Assembly (NCBI GenBank): GCA_027452145.1
Contig: DAIDHB010000333.1
Coordinates: forward strand, 17,449 to 81,448
Origin: Planctomycetales bacterium
Lineage (GTDB): Bacteria; Planctomycetota; Planctomycetia; Isosphaerales; Isosphaeraceae
Length of the DNA: 64,000 nt
Direction of reading: 5' to 3'
Each line of letters begins with the position of its first letter. Positions within the stretch are counted from its first letter, which is position 1. Positions 35,823 to 44,704 of this stretch are shown here, one piece after another. The notes beneath the pieces are model-generated. The model saw only the letters and a program-made list of their open reading frames with translations. It was not told the DNA's origin and ran no database searches. The translations under genes and the position numbers were made by a program.

Positions 35823-37253
35823 ATGACGCAGACAACGATCGAGCAACCCTCGGGCGGAGAGAGCGAGAAAACCCGCGCGGGCGAGGAGATTCCGCCGAGA
35901 CCCGATACGATCGCGCTGCCATGGGGGCCGGACGGTTCCCTCTTCTTGCGGTGGCCGGCATCCGGGCCGATCGCAGGGGCCCGGGTCGAGGTGGTCGCGC
36001 CCGAGCTGTCCGGCGCGGTGGCCGATTATTCGGCCGCCCTCGGCGCCGCGCTCGACGGCCCGGTCGATGCTCCGCGATTGGAGGAGCTGGCGGCGCCGGG
36101 GCAATCGGTGGCGATCGTCGTGGATGACCCGTCGCGCTGGACACCGGTGCGCGAGGCCCTGCCGATCATCCTGGCACGGCTGCACGCCGCGGGGGTCCGC
36201 CCCGAGGACATCACGATCAGCGTGGGCGTCGGCCGGCATCATGCCGTCGACGACGCGGCGATGCGGCGCCGGGTGGGCGAGGACATCGCGGCCGGATATC
36301 GCTGCTTCAGCCCGCCGGTGGACGACCTGTCGGCCTACGACGAGCTGGGGACTCTCGAGCCGGACATCCCGGTGCGAGTCTTTCGCCCGGTGGCGCGGGC
36401 CGACCTGCGGATCCTGGTCGGCTCGGTACTGCCGCACCTCCAGGCGGGCTTCGGCGGCGGCTACAAGCTGATCTTCCCCGGCACCAGCCATCGGACGACG
36501 CTGGGCGCGCTGCACCGCCAGGGGCTCGTCGGCCGGTCGGATGCGTCGGGGCTATTGGGCGGCGAGGCTTGCGGCAACCCGATGCGGCGCGCCATTCATG
36601 CGGCGGCCGGGTTGCTCGGCCCGTGCTGGTCGATCAGCCACCTGATCGGCGGGCCCGGCCAGGTGTTCCACGCGGCCGCCGGCCGGCCCGAGTCGGTGCA
36701 GGACGTGCTGGCCTCCGAGGCACGCCGGCGGTTCCGTGCCCCGGACGCCGAGCCCGCCGACATCGTCATCGCCGGCAATCATCCCTGGCCGGGCGATCCG
36801 ATGCAGAGCTTCAAGGTGCTGCTGCACCACCGCGCGGCCTGCCGGCCCGGCGGGGCGCTCGTCGGCCTCTTCTGGACCGATCCCGACGAGATCGCCCGGT
36901 CGTTCCCCGCCTCGGCGCTGCGGGGGATCGCCGCGACCGGGGTCATCGGCTCGTGGGCGATCCGCCGGCTCCTCCCGGCCGCCCAGCACGCCGCCGCCCT
37001 CGCGGGCTCGCCGGCCGCGTTCATGATCCGATGGGCCCGCGAGCTGGTCGTCGACCGCACGGTCCTCGTGTATTCCCCGCCCCTGCGCGCCGTCGTCGGT
37101 CGCCGGCTGGGCCCGGTCCACCTCTTCGACGACCTGGATTCTCTATTGCTCCGCTGTCCGCTGTCCCTTGTCCGTCGCGAACACGGGCATCCCGGCAACG
37201 CGCTCCGCGTCCGCATCTTCCCCCAGGGCGGCCTGACCTACGTCGCGACCTAG
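35823..37253 (+). CDS. LarA-family nickel-pincer racemase-like protein
   Basis: A 476-residue cytoplasmic protein of the lactate racemase (LarA, DUF2088) family. The residues known to be important in LarA are all present with the right spacing: DDPSR (Asp102, Arg105), His139 in GVGRHH, His205 in VLPHLQAG, Lys215 in GFGGGYKLIFPG (the lysine that carries the nickel-pincer cofactor) and His231 in LGALH (a nickel ligand). The substrate need not be lactate, since the family racemises or epimerises several 2-hydroxyacids. The cofactor enzymes LarB, LarC and LarE are not in the window. The ATG at 35823 has AGGAG upstream. Confidence 0.85.
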   Translation: MTQTTIEQPSGGESEKTRAGEEIPPRPDTIALPWGPDGSLFLRWPASGPIAGARVEVVAPELSGAVADYSAALGAALDGPVDAPRLEELAAPGQSVAIVVDDPSRWTPVREALPIILARLHAAGVRPEDITISVGVGRHHAVDDAAMRRRVGEDIAAGYRCFSPPVDDLSAYDELGTLEPDIPVRVFRPVARADLRILVGSVLPHLQAGFGGGYKLIFPGTSHRTTLGALHRQGLVGRSDASGLLGGEACGNPMRRAIHAAAGLLGPCWSISHLIGGPGQVFHAAAGRPESVQDVLASEARRRFRAPDAEPADIVIAGNHPWPGDPMQSFKVLLHHRAACRPGGALVGLFWTDPDEIARSFPASALRGIAATGVIGSWAIRRLLPAAQHAAALAGSPAAFMIRWARELVVDRTVLVYSPPLRAVVGRRLGPVHLFDDLDSLLLRCPLSLVRREHGHPGNALRVRIFPQGGLTYVAT

Positions 37254-37294
37254 CGAGAACCTCCGGAAACCGGCGACGTCCGCCGATCCCAGGC

Positions 37295-37320
37295 GAACCG
37301 GCGACGTGAGTCACCGGGTC
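37295..37320. repeat. Copy of ACCGGCGACGTGAGT repeat
   Basis: The sequence AACCGGCGACGTGAGTCACC here matches, in inverted form, one arm of the element at 49167-49263, and a shorter copy (AACCGGCGACGT) lies 27 bases upstream. It is a dispersed repeat family of this genome. Confidence 0.65.
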
Positions 37321-37908
37321 TCTCACCCGTGCCGTCGGGAATGTGGCTCAGCAGGACCTGTTCGGGCGAAGACCTCGAGATGGCCTCTGGAATAACGAAC
37401 CACGGAAAACCGACGAACCGGCAAAAATCCAGAGAAGCCCTTCAGTTCCGCCCGGGCCGAGGACGATACAATCGGTGTCGGTTGGAAAACCGAACCGGTC
37501 AGGGAAGACCGAGACAGCCCCGGCATAGCAGTCGCGTCCAGGGACGGACTGGCGGCTCGTGGGCAAGGGCCAGGGACGGCCCTCAAATCACCAAGACGAG
37601 ACCACCCATGGGAGTCATGCGGTCCGGCTCCGGCGGTCCGGGAGCAAGATCCGGTCGAACCGACTCACCTCGGCAAGATTGCGATCGCGTTCCCTCCGAC
37701 CCGATCCGGCCGCGAACGGCCGCCGCCCGGCGCGATCGAGGGCCTCGTGCCTGACATCCGCCGGCCGCGGTCGTTTTTTGCTTCGAAGCACCCGGAACGA
37801 CACCACCCACCCCACGGCGACCCGTCGAGGAGTTAACCGCGAAGACCTCGACGGAGATCACCTCCAGGCCACCACTCGCGCGACGGCGACTCGTCGAAGA
37901 CAGCACAT

Positions 37909-38022
37909 AACCGCAAAAAACGCAAAAAGGACTGGGAGAGCGAGCCGACGGCGATTCGGATCGTCTTCCCATTTCATTTCACGTATTGGTTTTTTCGCGT
38001 TTTTCGCGTTTTTCGCGGTTAA
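37909..38022. repeat. A/T-tract inverted repeat (CGCAAAAAACGC type)
   Basis: Left arm AACCGCAAAAAACGCAAAAA (37909-37928) pairs with TTTTTCGCGTTTTTCGCGGT near 38002-38021, which itself contains tandem CGTTTTT units. It ends close to the stop of the PepSY-like gene and could end transcription there. Confidence 0.7.
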
Positions 38023-38041
38023 GTCCGACTCTTCCACTCAA

Positions 38042-38755
38042 TCACTCCTCGCCCGCCTCGAGCGACTTCGAGATCAGCCGGCCGTCCTCGGCGACCTCGA
38101 TCAGGTAGATCCGGTCCTTGACCTGGACCTCGGCCTCGAAGGTCGGATGCAGGATCCCCGCGGAGCGCGTCACGTCGCTGATCGCGCCGCCGCGGGCGTG
38201 GTGCTTGAGCGCGGCCTGCACGGCGGCGGGGCATCGGTCCAGCGGCAGCTCCTCGTCGTCGATCACCAGCACCTTCTCGACGAGCGTCCCGTCTTCGGCG
38301 ACGACCAGCTCGTAGGCGCGCCCGCGGTGGTGGACGACGGTCTCATACACGGTGGTCCCATACTTCATGTCCTTGCCCACGCCCTCGATCTTCTCGCCCA
38401 TCGCCTCGCGGCGGAACGTGGCCTGCACCGCGGCCGGGCACCGGTCGAGCGTCAGCTCGGCCCCGTCGACGGCCAGGTTCATCTCCACCAGCGTGCCGTC
38501 GCCCAGAACGCCGATCGCATAGGTCTTCCCCTCGATCGTCGCGTCGGCCCAGTAGATGGCCTCGTCGCCGTCCTGCTCCTTGCGGACCGCGGCGATCCGC
38601 GCGCCCCGCGCCTCGGCCTCGAGCGTCTTCCGCGCCGCGGGCGGGCAATCCGCCGGCTTGATCTCCTGGGCGATGCCGGCCGGCTGCGCCGCGGCGAACA
38701 GGGCGACGAGGACGACCGAACCGCAAGCGGCGGCACCTTCGCGAAGCGACGGCAT
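38042..38755 (-). CDS. Exported protein with three PepSY-like repeats
   Basis: A 237-residue protein with a signal peptide (GSVVLVALFAAAQPAGIAQ). Three repeats of about 65 residues follow, each beginning with a Cys-Pro-(P/A)-A-(A/V) helix (CPPAARKTLEAEARG, CPAAVQATFRREAMG, CPAAVQAALKHHARG) and ending with a strand such as LGDGTLVE, AEDGTLVEK or AEDGRLISK. This matches PepSY-like periplasmic modules, which are thought to inhibit or modulate proteins in the envelope. GGAG lies eight bases before the ATG at 38755. One conserved Cys starts each repeat. Function unknown. Confidence 0.8.
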   Translation of the reverse strand: MPSLREGAAACGSVVLVALFAAAQPAGIAQEIKPADCPPAARKTLEAEARGARIAAVRKEQDGDEAIYWADATIEGKTYAIGVLGDGTLVEMNLAVDGAELTLDRCPAAVQATFRREAMGEKIEGVGKDMKYGTTVYETVVHHRGRAYELVVAEDGTLVEKVLVIDDEELPLDRCPAAVQAALKHHARGGAISDVTRSAGILHPTFEAEVQVKDRIYLIEVAEDGRLISKSLEAGEE

Positions 38756-38938
38756 GGCGAATCTCCGACGTGATGGAACCCAGTGCCCCGGCCGGGCGAG
38801 CGAGGACCGACAGGCCCGTTCAGTGTCCGCCCGCGCGCCCGGGGCCGTCAAGCCGTGGCCCGGCCGGCACCGGGTCGGTCGATGAACGATTGATCGCGGC
38901 GAGTGCGAAGTCGACAATACGACGCCGGCAGGAAAGTC

Positions 38939-38996
38939 GGTCGGGCAGTCTTTCTTGCCCGACGGGGACCCTTGCGTCAGGCAAGACTGGCCGACC
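38939..38996. repeat. Palindrome in front of the sulfite-oxidase-family gene
   Basis: Arms GGTCGGGCAGTCTTTCTTGC and its diverged complement GCAAGACTGGCCGACC flank a short GC-rich loop. The element ends 16 bases before the ATG at 39013, so it would fold in the leader of that mRNA. Confidence 0.7.
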
Positions 38997-39012
38997 TCCT
39001 TGAGGCACGATC

Positions 39013-40266
39013 ATGAACGATCCCATCGACCGCAGGCAGTTCCTCGGCGTGGTCGCGGCGACAGCGGCGAGAACGACGGCCGGCGCCGGCGAGCAGCAGC
39101 CGCCGGCATCCGTTGCGCCGGCCGGCGGACCGATCGGCGCGGCCGCCCGGCAGCCGTCGCCGTACCTGACCGACGCCGGCTCGTTCGTGGACGTCAGCCG
39201 CGGCAATCCCAAACCCCACCGGCTCCGGGGCGAGGCCCTCGTCAAGGCCCGGCTCACCGCGGAGACCTGGCGCCTGGAAATCGTCGGGGACGAATCCTCG
39301 CAGGTCCCGCGCCCCTGCCGGCTGGAAGACTCGACGGCCCTCGACCTCGCCGCGCTCCAGAAGCTCGGCGAGGCGCACGGCGTCAAGTTCCTCAAGGCCA
39401 TGCAGTGCAACAACATCCCCGCCCCGCTGGGCCAGGGGCTGTGGGAAGGCGTGCCGCTCCGCGAGGTGATCCGACGGGTGGGGACCGTCCGCAATGTGCG
39501 GCGCGTCTATTACTGGGGCTTCCACAACGACGACCCGGCGCAGATCTTCCAGTCTTCGCTGTCCTATGCGCGCGCCATGGAGAATCCCCCCTCCGAGCCG
39601 CCGGCCATCCTGGCCTATCGTCTCAACGGCCAGCCGATCCCCCTCCAGCGCGGAGGACCCGTGCGGATGGTCGTCCCCTGGTCGCACGGCTTCAAGTCGA
39701 TCAAGTGGCTCCAGCGCATCGTGCTGACCAACGACTACAGGGCCAACGACACCTACGCCCTCCAGAACAATGATCCGGACTCGTACCTCAAGACGGCCGC
39801 CTACATCGGCCAGGGTGAGACCCGATTCAAGGCCGGCCAGCCGATCGTCGCGGAGGGCATGGCGATGTCCGGCTGGTCGGGCCTGAAGCGCGTCGAGTAC
39901 TGGCTGCGGCGCGTCCCGCCCGGTGCCGATCACCCGCTCAAGAATGACGATCCAGCCTGGGATTCGGCCGCCTGGCATCCCTGCACGATGATGGAGCCGC
40001 CCGGCGACTGGTCGCCGATCCTGCCCGCCCGGGTCTCATCCCGGGAGGTCTGGGGCTTCGACCCGGCGACCGGCCGGCCGCAAACCTGGCCGCTGCCGTT
40101 CAGCATGGTCCCCTGGTCGTTGCGGGCCCCCGGCGTCGAGGCCGGCTCGTACGAGCTGCGCGTCCGCGCGGTGGACCTCAACGGCTTCGCCCAGCCCGAG
40201 CCCCGGCCGTATCCGAAGGCCGGGATGAACCAGGTGCCCATGCGGACGCTCGTGGTGTCGGCGTAA
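39013..40266 (+). CDS. Tat-exported sulfite-oxidase-family molybdopterin protein
   Basis: A 417-residue protein. The N-terminus DRRQFLGVVAATAA is a twin-arginine signal, as expected for a cofactor-loaded exported enzyme. The molybdopterin-binding domain has the single Cys that should ligate Mo (Cys132 in LKAMQCNNIPAP) and downstream features such as YYWGFHNDD, GGPVRMVVPWSHGFKSIKWL and a C-terminal Mo-co-dimerisation-type beta domain (GEGMAMSGWSG-like, then ELRVRAVDLNG). In sulfite oxidase the Cys is usually followed by Ala/Gly-Asn-Arg; here it is Asn-Asn-Ile, so the substrate may differ. GAGG lies eight bases before the ATG. Confidence 0.85.
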   Translation: MNDPIDRRQFLGVVAATAARTTAGAGEQQPPASVAPAGGPIGAAARQPSPYLTDAGSFVDVSRGNPKPHRLRGEALVKARLTAETWRLEIVGDESSQVPRPCRLEDSTALDLAALQKLGEAHGVKFLKAMQCNNIPAPLGQGLWEGVPLREVIRRVGTVRNVRRVYYWGFHNDDPAQIFQSSLSYARAMENPPSEPPAILAYRLNGQPIPLQRGGPVRMVVPWSHGFKSIKWLQRIVLTNDYRANDTYALQNNDPDSYLKTAAYIGQGETRFKAGQPIVAEGMAMSGWSGLKRVEYWLRRVPPGADHPLKNDDPAWDSAAWHPCTMMEPPGDWSPILPARVSSREVWGFDPATGRPQTWPLPFSMVPWSLRAPGVEAGSYELRVRAVDLNGFAQPEPRPYPKAGMNQVPMRTLVVSA

Positions 40267-40720
40267 GACTGGCGAGCGGCCCGGCGACCCCGATCGCCGG
40301 CCGCGGGGGCTCCGCCGCGCCTCGGCGAGCCGATGCGTCCCCGGTGCGAGCGACCGGCTCCCGATCCCGATCCCGCTCCCGCCCGGGGCTCCGCCCGTCG
40401 ACATACTGATCCCACGCCGACAGGATCACCTCCTCGCCGGCCGACACGGCGAATTCCTCCTGGTAGAGGACCCGATCGTCCCGGATCATCCGCGCCACGT
40501 GGCGGCCGGGGCGCAGCTCGCAGATGATCGGCGTTTCTTCCGGACTGTCGACGTGATAGACGTTCTGGTCCACGACCAGGTCCGCCGGGAAGCTCGAGAC
40601 GTGCACGAGCGCCCGGCCTCGCGACGGCCCGGCATGCTCGGCCACCTGCCAGAGCACGACCGCCCCCAGCGCCAGGCCCGCGACTCGCCGGCCGATCGTG
40701 ATGAAGAGGAAGTGTCCCAT
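40178..40720 (-). CDS. Small membrane-anchored PEGA-like protein
   Basis: A 180-residue protein. AGGAGAGCGAG directly precedes the ATG at 40720. A membrane helix (RVAGLALGAVVLWQVAEHAG) is followed by a small beta domain (ALVHVSSFPADLVVDQNVYH, CELRPGRHVARMIRDDRVLY, FAVSAGEEVILSAWDQYVDG) that resembles a PEGA-type surface module. The last about 70 residues are Arg/Pro/Ala-rich and overlap the end of the convergent sulfite-oxidase-family gene by 89 bases, so the true C-terminus may be less constrained. Function unknown. Confidence 0.7.
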   Translation of the reverse strand: MGHFLFITIGRRVAGLALGAVVLWQVAEHAGPSRGRALVHVSSFPADLVVDQNVYHVDSPEETPIICELRPGRHVARMIRDDRVLYQEEFAVSAGEEVILSAWDQYVDGRSPGRERDRDREPVARTGDASARRGAAEPPRPAIGVAGPLASLTPTPRASAWAPGSSRPSDTAGARAGRSR

Positions 40721-41100
40721 CTCGCTCTCCTGGCTCCGTGGACATTGATGAATCGGTTCGAAAACGTCATCTGCGGAGTGCGGGCGTCCCGATCAGCGCG
40801 CACCGGCTGCCATCCGGCCGATGCGCAGGGGCACATCCCCGCGCGCACGCCGACCGGGGTGCAGTGCGGCTTTCCGATCACGATCTCGCGCGATCCCGTT
40901 GCGGGCCGCTCAGAGTCAGTCTCGGCAGGGCGGTCGGATGTCGTCGGGCGGACATTGCCCGCCCGACGAACGGTCTGATGTAGGGTGGGTGAAACCCACC
41001 GGGCGAGGCCTCGAATCGGTGGGTTTCACCCACCCTGCAAGACGGTGAGGTCGGTTGGCGCAGGGTGGGCAAGGCCTCCCCGACTCAACAGCCTCTCAGG
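40721..41100. other. Intergenic region with palindromes
   Basis: About 380 bases upstream of the PEGA-like gene and downstream of the sigma-factor fusion (both minus strand). It contains a short perfect inverted repeat, TCGTCGGGCG at 40941 with its complement at 40960, and the larger one at 40980-41038. No gene is supported. Confidence 0.5.
40980..41038. repeat. GGGTGGGTGAAACCCACC palindrome
   Basis: Perfect 20-base arms, AGGGTGGGTGAAACCCACCG and its exact complement, separated by 17 bases. Each arm itself contains a hairpin (GGTGGGTGAAACCCACC). It lies 63 bases behind the sigma-factor fusion gene and may work as a terminator. Confidence 0.85.
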
Positions 41101-42795
41101 TCAGCGAGCGGCCTGGAACTCCAGCTCGCCCAGGGTCTCTGGCTCGAAGCCCTTGTAGATCCCGGGCGGCTCGCCCCAGGTCAGGAAGGCGGCTTTCGGT
41201 TGGTGGGAATCGCGGTCCACCACGGCGATCTCGAGTCCGATCGTCTTGCCGGGCTCGAGCCGGGTGCGCCTGGCAGGATATTCGTCATAGGGCTGGATCG
41301 CCCACTCGTAGGTCGTGACATCGCCCTCGCGGCGGTACTTCATCTCGATGCGGCGATCGCGGGTCGCGGCGTAGAGCAGCGCCGGATTGGCGCCGAAGCG
41401 GTCGCCATAGGCCGGGAAGTCGCCGGGCAGCCCGACGTACTGGAGGATCGGCATCTCCTCGGCCGCCGTACCGTTGGGCCAGTCGGCCCAGCTCTTGCCC
41501 GTCGGCCTCGGGTCGGGACGGCGGCCCTGGAGGTAGACCTCCACGGCGTCATTGGCCACGACCGAGCTGGACTTCTTCGCGACCAGGTCGTCGTCGCGGA
41601 CCACGACGGCCAGGTAGATCCGGCCGTCCTTCGGGTCGTAGCCGGCCTGGAACTCGGCGGCGACATCCTCGGGGCCGCCCACGGAGGTGCGATAATCGCT
41701 GCTGCTCCGCGAGAGGAGGTTCTGGATCGGATACCGCGTCATGCCGGAGGGCCAGTCGTCGAGCCGGCCGTCGATCGTGATGTCCGACAGCGGCCGGGCG
41801 ACCGCCCGCGGCGGCCGGCCCGGCGTAGAGGCGGATGCGGAGGCAGACGCGAACTCGGGCCGAACGGTGGCGCGCTCCGTCCGGACGACGGTCACGGGCG
41901 TGGGCGGCGTGGGCGCCGGCGCCGGCTCGACCGGCCGCAGGGCGCCAATGCCGGCCGCCGCGATCCCGATGGTGATGACCAGCGCGGCGGCCGCGGTCCC
42001 CGCGCCCGCCGTGGTGGCGGCCAGCGCCCGCCCGGCCCGGGAACATCCCGCCAGGACCAACCCGACGACCCCGACCGGCCGGGTTGGAGACGCCACCAGG
42101 ACTCTCGCGGTCGCCTCGACCAGCGATCGCGGCACCAGAACGAGCCGGGACGGCTCGAGCGCGGCCGCCATCGCCCCGGCCGTTGGCGCCAGGCCGCGGC
42201 GGCTCAGCCGCATCCGCAACCGCTCGCGGGCCCGCGACAGCCGGCTCTCCACGGTCCCCACCGGGCAGCCCAGCCGCCGCGCCACCTCGTCGTGCCGCAA
42301 TCCTTCCACATGACAGAGCAACAGCGGCAGCCGGTAGTGTTCGGGCAGCCGGTGCACCTCCTCGTCGATCACCGCACGCAGGTCGTCCGGCTCCCCACCG
42401 GCCGACTCCTGCGGCGCCCGCTCGGCCGCCCGCTGCTCGATCTCCCGCCGCCGCTCGCCCTTTGCCCGCTCCTTGTTCGCGACCCGAAGCGCCACGCCAT
42501 ACAGCCAGTTCGTCAACAGGCCGCCGTCACGCAGGCTCCTCGCCTTCTTGACGAAGACCAGGAACGTGGCCTGAAAGGCGTCCTCCGCCGCGTGCTCGTC
42601 GCCCAGCACCCGACGGCAGACCCCCAGCACCATCGGCCCGTGCCGCTGGATCAGGATGCGGAACGCCGCCTCGCTCTCCTCGGCCCCGCCCACGAACCGC
42701 TCGACAAGCTGATTATCCGACCAGGAACCCATGGCGCCCCATCCATAGAGCGTCTGGATCTCCCCCAGTGCGGCACCCGAAACGCGAATCGCCAT
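41101..42795 (-). CDS. ECF sigma factor fused to a membrane helix and CBM9-like domain
   Basis: A 564-residue protein. Residues 25-200 are an ECF sigma factor: region 2 includes RHGPMVLGVCRRVLGDEHAA and EDAFQATFLVFVKKA, and region 4 includes LPEHYRLPLLLCHVEGLRHD and GCPVGTVESRLSRARERLR. A linker (RRGLAP, then VPRSLVEATARVLV) leads to a membrane helix (about 266-285). The outer part (about 330-560) resembles a CBM9/DOMON-like carbohydrate-binding domain: ITIDGRLDDWPSGMTRYPIQ, YDPKDGRIYLAVVVRDDDLV, NDAVEVYLQGRRPDPRP. This suggests that an external sugar or glycan signal controls the sigma factor directly, without a separate anti-sigma protein. GGGGAGA lies six bases before the ATG. Confidence 0.88.
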   Translation of the reverse strand: MAIRVSGAALGEIQTLYGWGAMGSWSDNQLVERFVGGAEESEAAFRILIQRHGPMVLGVCRRVLGDEHAAEDAFQATFLVFVKKARSLRDGGLLTNWLYGVALRVANKERAKGERRREIEQRAAERAPQESAGGEPDDLRAVIDEEVHRLPEHYRLPLLLCHVEGLRHDEVARRLGCPVGTVESRLSRARERLRMRLSRRGLAPTAGAMAAALEPSRLVLVPRSLVEATARVLVASPTRPVGVVGLVLAGCSRAGRALAATTAGAGTAAAALVITIGIAAAGIGALRPVEPAPAPTPPTPVTVVRTERATVRPEFASASASASTPGRPPRAVARPLSDITIDGRLDDWPSGMTRYPIQNLLSRSSSDYRTSVGGPEDVAAEFQAGYDPKDGRIYLAVVVRDDDLVAKKSSSVVANDAVEVYLQGRRPDPRPTGKSWADWPNGTAAEEMPILQYVGLPGDFPAYGDRFGANPALLYAATRDRRIEMKYRREGDVTTYEWAIQPYDEYPARRTRLEPGKTIGLEIAVVDRDSHQPKAAFLTWGEPPGIYKGFEPETLGELEFQAAR

Positions 42796-43262
42796 CGGTC
42801 TCTCCCCGTCTTCTCCTCACCGCTCTCTCCTCTCATGCTGCCGCGGCGCGGGGGCTTCCTTCCAACTATTTTTGCCGGACCGGCGAATTCTTTCGGAAGC
42901 AGAAGGCGGAAGTCCTTTCAGAGAAACAGATTGCGCGTATTCTCGAAACTCCTCGCCGACCACCATCTGGGGCAGGGTCAGCCCATGCGGATCGGCCCTT
43001 GCTCCTCCGGCGCGCCTGGCGGCGATGCCCGGCGAGGAGTCTCGGAAATCGACCACGAATCACACGAAGGGCACGAATCTGGTGCAGTCCGAGGCGGTCC
43101 CGTTTCGTGGTATTCGACCACGAATCACACGAAGGGTACGAATCTGGTGCAGTCCCAGGCGGTCCTGATTCGTGCGATTCGTGCCCTTCGTGGTGACGAG
43201 GCTCCTCCGGCGCGTCTGGCGGCGATGCCTGGCGAGGAGCCTCGTATTTTCCGCCCGACCGA
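42796..43262. other. Intergenic region upstream of sigma-factor fusion
   Basis: Contains the composite repeat at 43001-43244. The 200 bases next to the sigma start (42796-43000) probably hold its promoter, but no motif stands out. Open frames here are not protein-like. Confidence 0.45.
43001..43244. repeat. Nested direct and inverted repeat block
   Basis: A 44-base unit beginning GCTCCTCCGGCGCGCCTGGC at 43001-43044 recurs at 43201-43244. Between the copies, a 50-base unit starting GACCACGAATCACACGAAGG occurs twice (43051-43100 and 43116-43165), followed by its partial inverted copy ATTCGTGCCCTTCGTGGT near 43177-43194. Confidence 0.85.
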
Positions 43263-43982
43263 TCATCCACGGTCGCCGTGGCGGCGACGGTGCCTGCACC
43301 ATCGCCGCACGACCACCACCCACGCCACGCCCACCAGGCCCAGCATCCCGGTGCCGGGCTCGGGGACCGACTGCGGGTTGATGGACTTCTGCTCGCTGAC
43401 GAGGTCCTGGTTGTACCGGCCGCTCGGGTCGTGGGTCGCCGCCCAGAACTGCGCCTGGTACGTCGTCGATTTGTCGTAGCCCTGGAACTTGAGCAACTCG
43501 TGGTAGTCCTTTGTGAGCGTGCTGTCGCCGCCGCTGAACGAGAAGCCCTTGAAGTCCTTCGTCCTGGCGTTGTCGGTGACATACCAGATCGCCAGTTGCA
43601 CGGCGCCCCGGGCGTCGGCCGTGGCCGGGTTCTGGCTCAACAGCCAGGCGATCCGGTTGTCCACGTCGTCGTACGTGCTGGTCGGATAGCTGATGCCCGA
43701 CACGGGCGTGATCGTGTAGCTCGACCCGATCGTGTTCTCGTGCCAGAGGTCCACGCAGTAATAGATCGGGGCCACGGTCCCGTCGCTGACCATCGGGTCG
43801 GCGTAGGTGGACGCCGATAGCGAATGCTCGCCGTCAGCGGTGCTGTAGTGGACCGTCACGACGGGCGAGTGGTTTGTCCCGTCGAAGAGCTGAAGGTTAT
43901 CGATACTGCCGGCGTGCACGGGTTGAAACATCGACAAAACGGCGAACAATCCAATCGGCGCGAGGCGGTTCCAGGTTTTCAC
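43263..43982 (-). CDS. PEP-CTERM sorted surface protein
   Basis: A 239-residue protein with a signal peptide (LAPIGLFAVLSMFQPVHAG) and a C-terminal PEP-CTERM tag: NPQSVPEPGTGMLGLVGVAW followed by a hydrophobic stretch and a basic tail (RRWCRHRRR). Such tags are cut by exosortase and the proteins are displayed on the surface or in the matrix. The body (for example VDLWHENTIGSSYTITPVSG, NRIAWLLSQNPATADARGAV) resembles thioester-type or choice-of-anchor PEP-CTERM proteins. There is no ATG near the start; GTG at 43982, eight bases behind GGAG, is preferred over TTG at 43985. No exosortase is in the window. Confidence 0.85.
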   Translation of the reverse strand: MKTWNRLAPIGLFAVLSMFQPVHAGSIDNLQLFDGTNHSPVVTVHYSTADGEHSLSASTYADPMVSDGTVAPIYYCVDLWHENTIGSSYTITPVSGISYPTSTYDDVDNRIAWLLSQNPATADARGAVQLAIWYVTDNARTKDFKGFSFSGGDSTLTKDYHELLKFQGYDKSTTYQAQFWAATHDPSGRYNQDLVSEQKSINPQSVPEPGTGMLGLVGVAWVVVVRRWCRHRRRHGDRG

Positions 43983-44330
43983 CAAATCGGCTCCAGTACG
44001 CCTTCATTTTTGAGAGTCTTTTGATGCTCCGGACGGTCGCCGGCATTCGCGGCGCCGAGGATGGGGCGGGCCGGCGTCGCCCGCCCCGTCACCTCCATCC
44101 GAATTACGCCGGACTCGCGGCGCCGCGACTCGGAAGGCCCCGCGAATCGCCGAATCCTCGCCGCGCGACGCCGCCTCGCCACGCGGCGTCGAATCGCCGC
44201 AGCACCGCGTCACTCGCAGCGAATGGCGACGTAGCCTGTCGAGACGACTCGCTGGACAGAAGGTGTGTGAGAGGCCCCTGATGTGGGTCGAACGCTGCTG
44301 GGCGGATGACGCGAGGAGTGTCGGCCAGCC

Positions 44331-44386
44331 GTCCCCTTCTCCCCGCGAGCCGCGGGGAGAAGGTGCCCGAAGGGCGGATGAGGGGG
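44331..44386. repeat. CCTTCTCCCCGCGAGC-type repetitive palindrome
   Basis: CCCCTTCTCCCCGCGAGCCG folds back on CGGGGAGAAGG and is followed by TGCCCGAAGGGCGGATGAGG. This widespread REP-like sequence occurs in many high-G+C genomes between genes. Confidence 0.8.
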
Positions 44387-44499
44387 CATTCGAGCCGCAT
44401 CGCCCTTGTTTCGCTCGATGAACGCGCGTGGGCTGCTCCTGCCGACCCTGACCTCGGGGATCGGCGCTCGAGCCGGCCCGGCCTGCTCACGCGTTCGAA

Positions 44500-44600
44500 G
44501 TAGATCGGGCATTCGTGCCCGACGCGGGCCGGCCGGGTCCGTTCCTCCCGACCGATCTACCGCCGATTCCGCCCGCGTCGGGCAGGACTACCCGACCTAC
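44500..44600. repeat. GTAGATCGGGCA-type long palindrome
   Basis: Left arm GTAGATCGGGCATTCGTGCC extending into CGACGCGGGC (44500-44529) pairs with GCCCGCGTCGGGCAGGACTA extending into CCCGACCTAC (44571-44600). It is related to the GGTCGGGCAGTCTT element at 38939 by shared core words. Confidence 0.75.
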
Positions 44601-44704
44601 GTGACGGCCGTCTCGGTTCGGGGCGCTTCGCTGGACCGATTCGGCCCGTAACCGGGCTGAAAAGCGAGCGGCGTTCGACGGGCCCCGGCATCTCACTCAG
44701 CCCC

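Larger units (their letters stand above)
37254..38041. other. Long intergenic region with repeats
   Basis: Nearly 790 bases between convergent genes with no credible coding frame. It contains the repeat at 37295-37320 and the A/T-tract inverted repeat at 37909-38022; the middle part is featureless to my reading. Confidence 0.5.
43983..44704. other. Repeat-bearing intergenic region
   Basis: About 720 bases between the PEP-CTERM gene start and the end of the next minus-strand gene. It contains two palindromic elements (44331-44386 and 44500-44600). It should also contain the PEP-CTERM gene promoter. No coding frame is supported. Confidence 0.5.
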
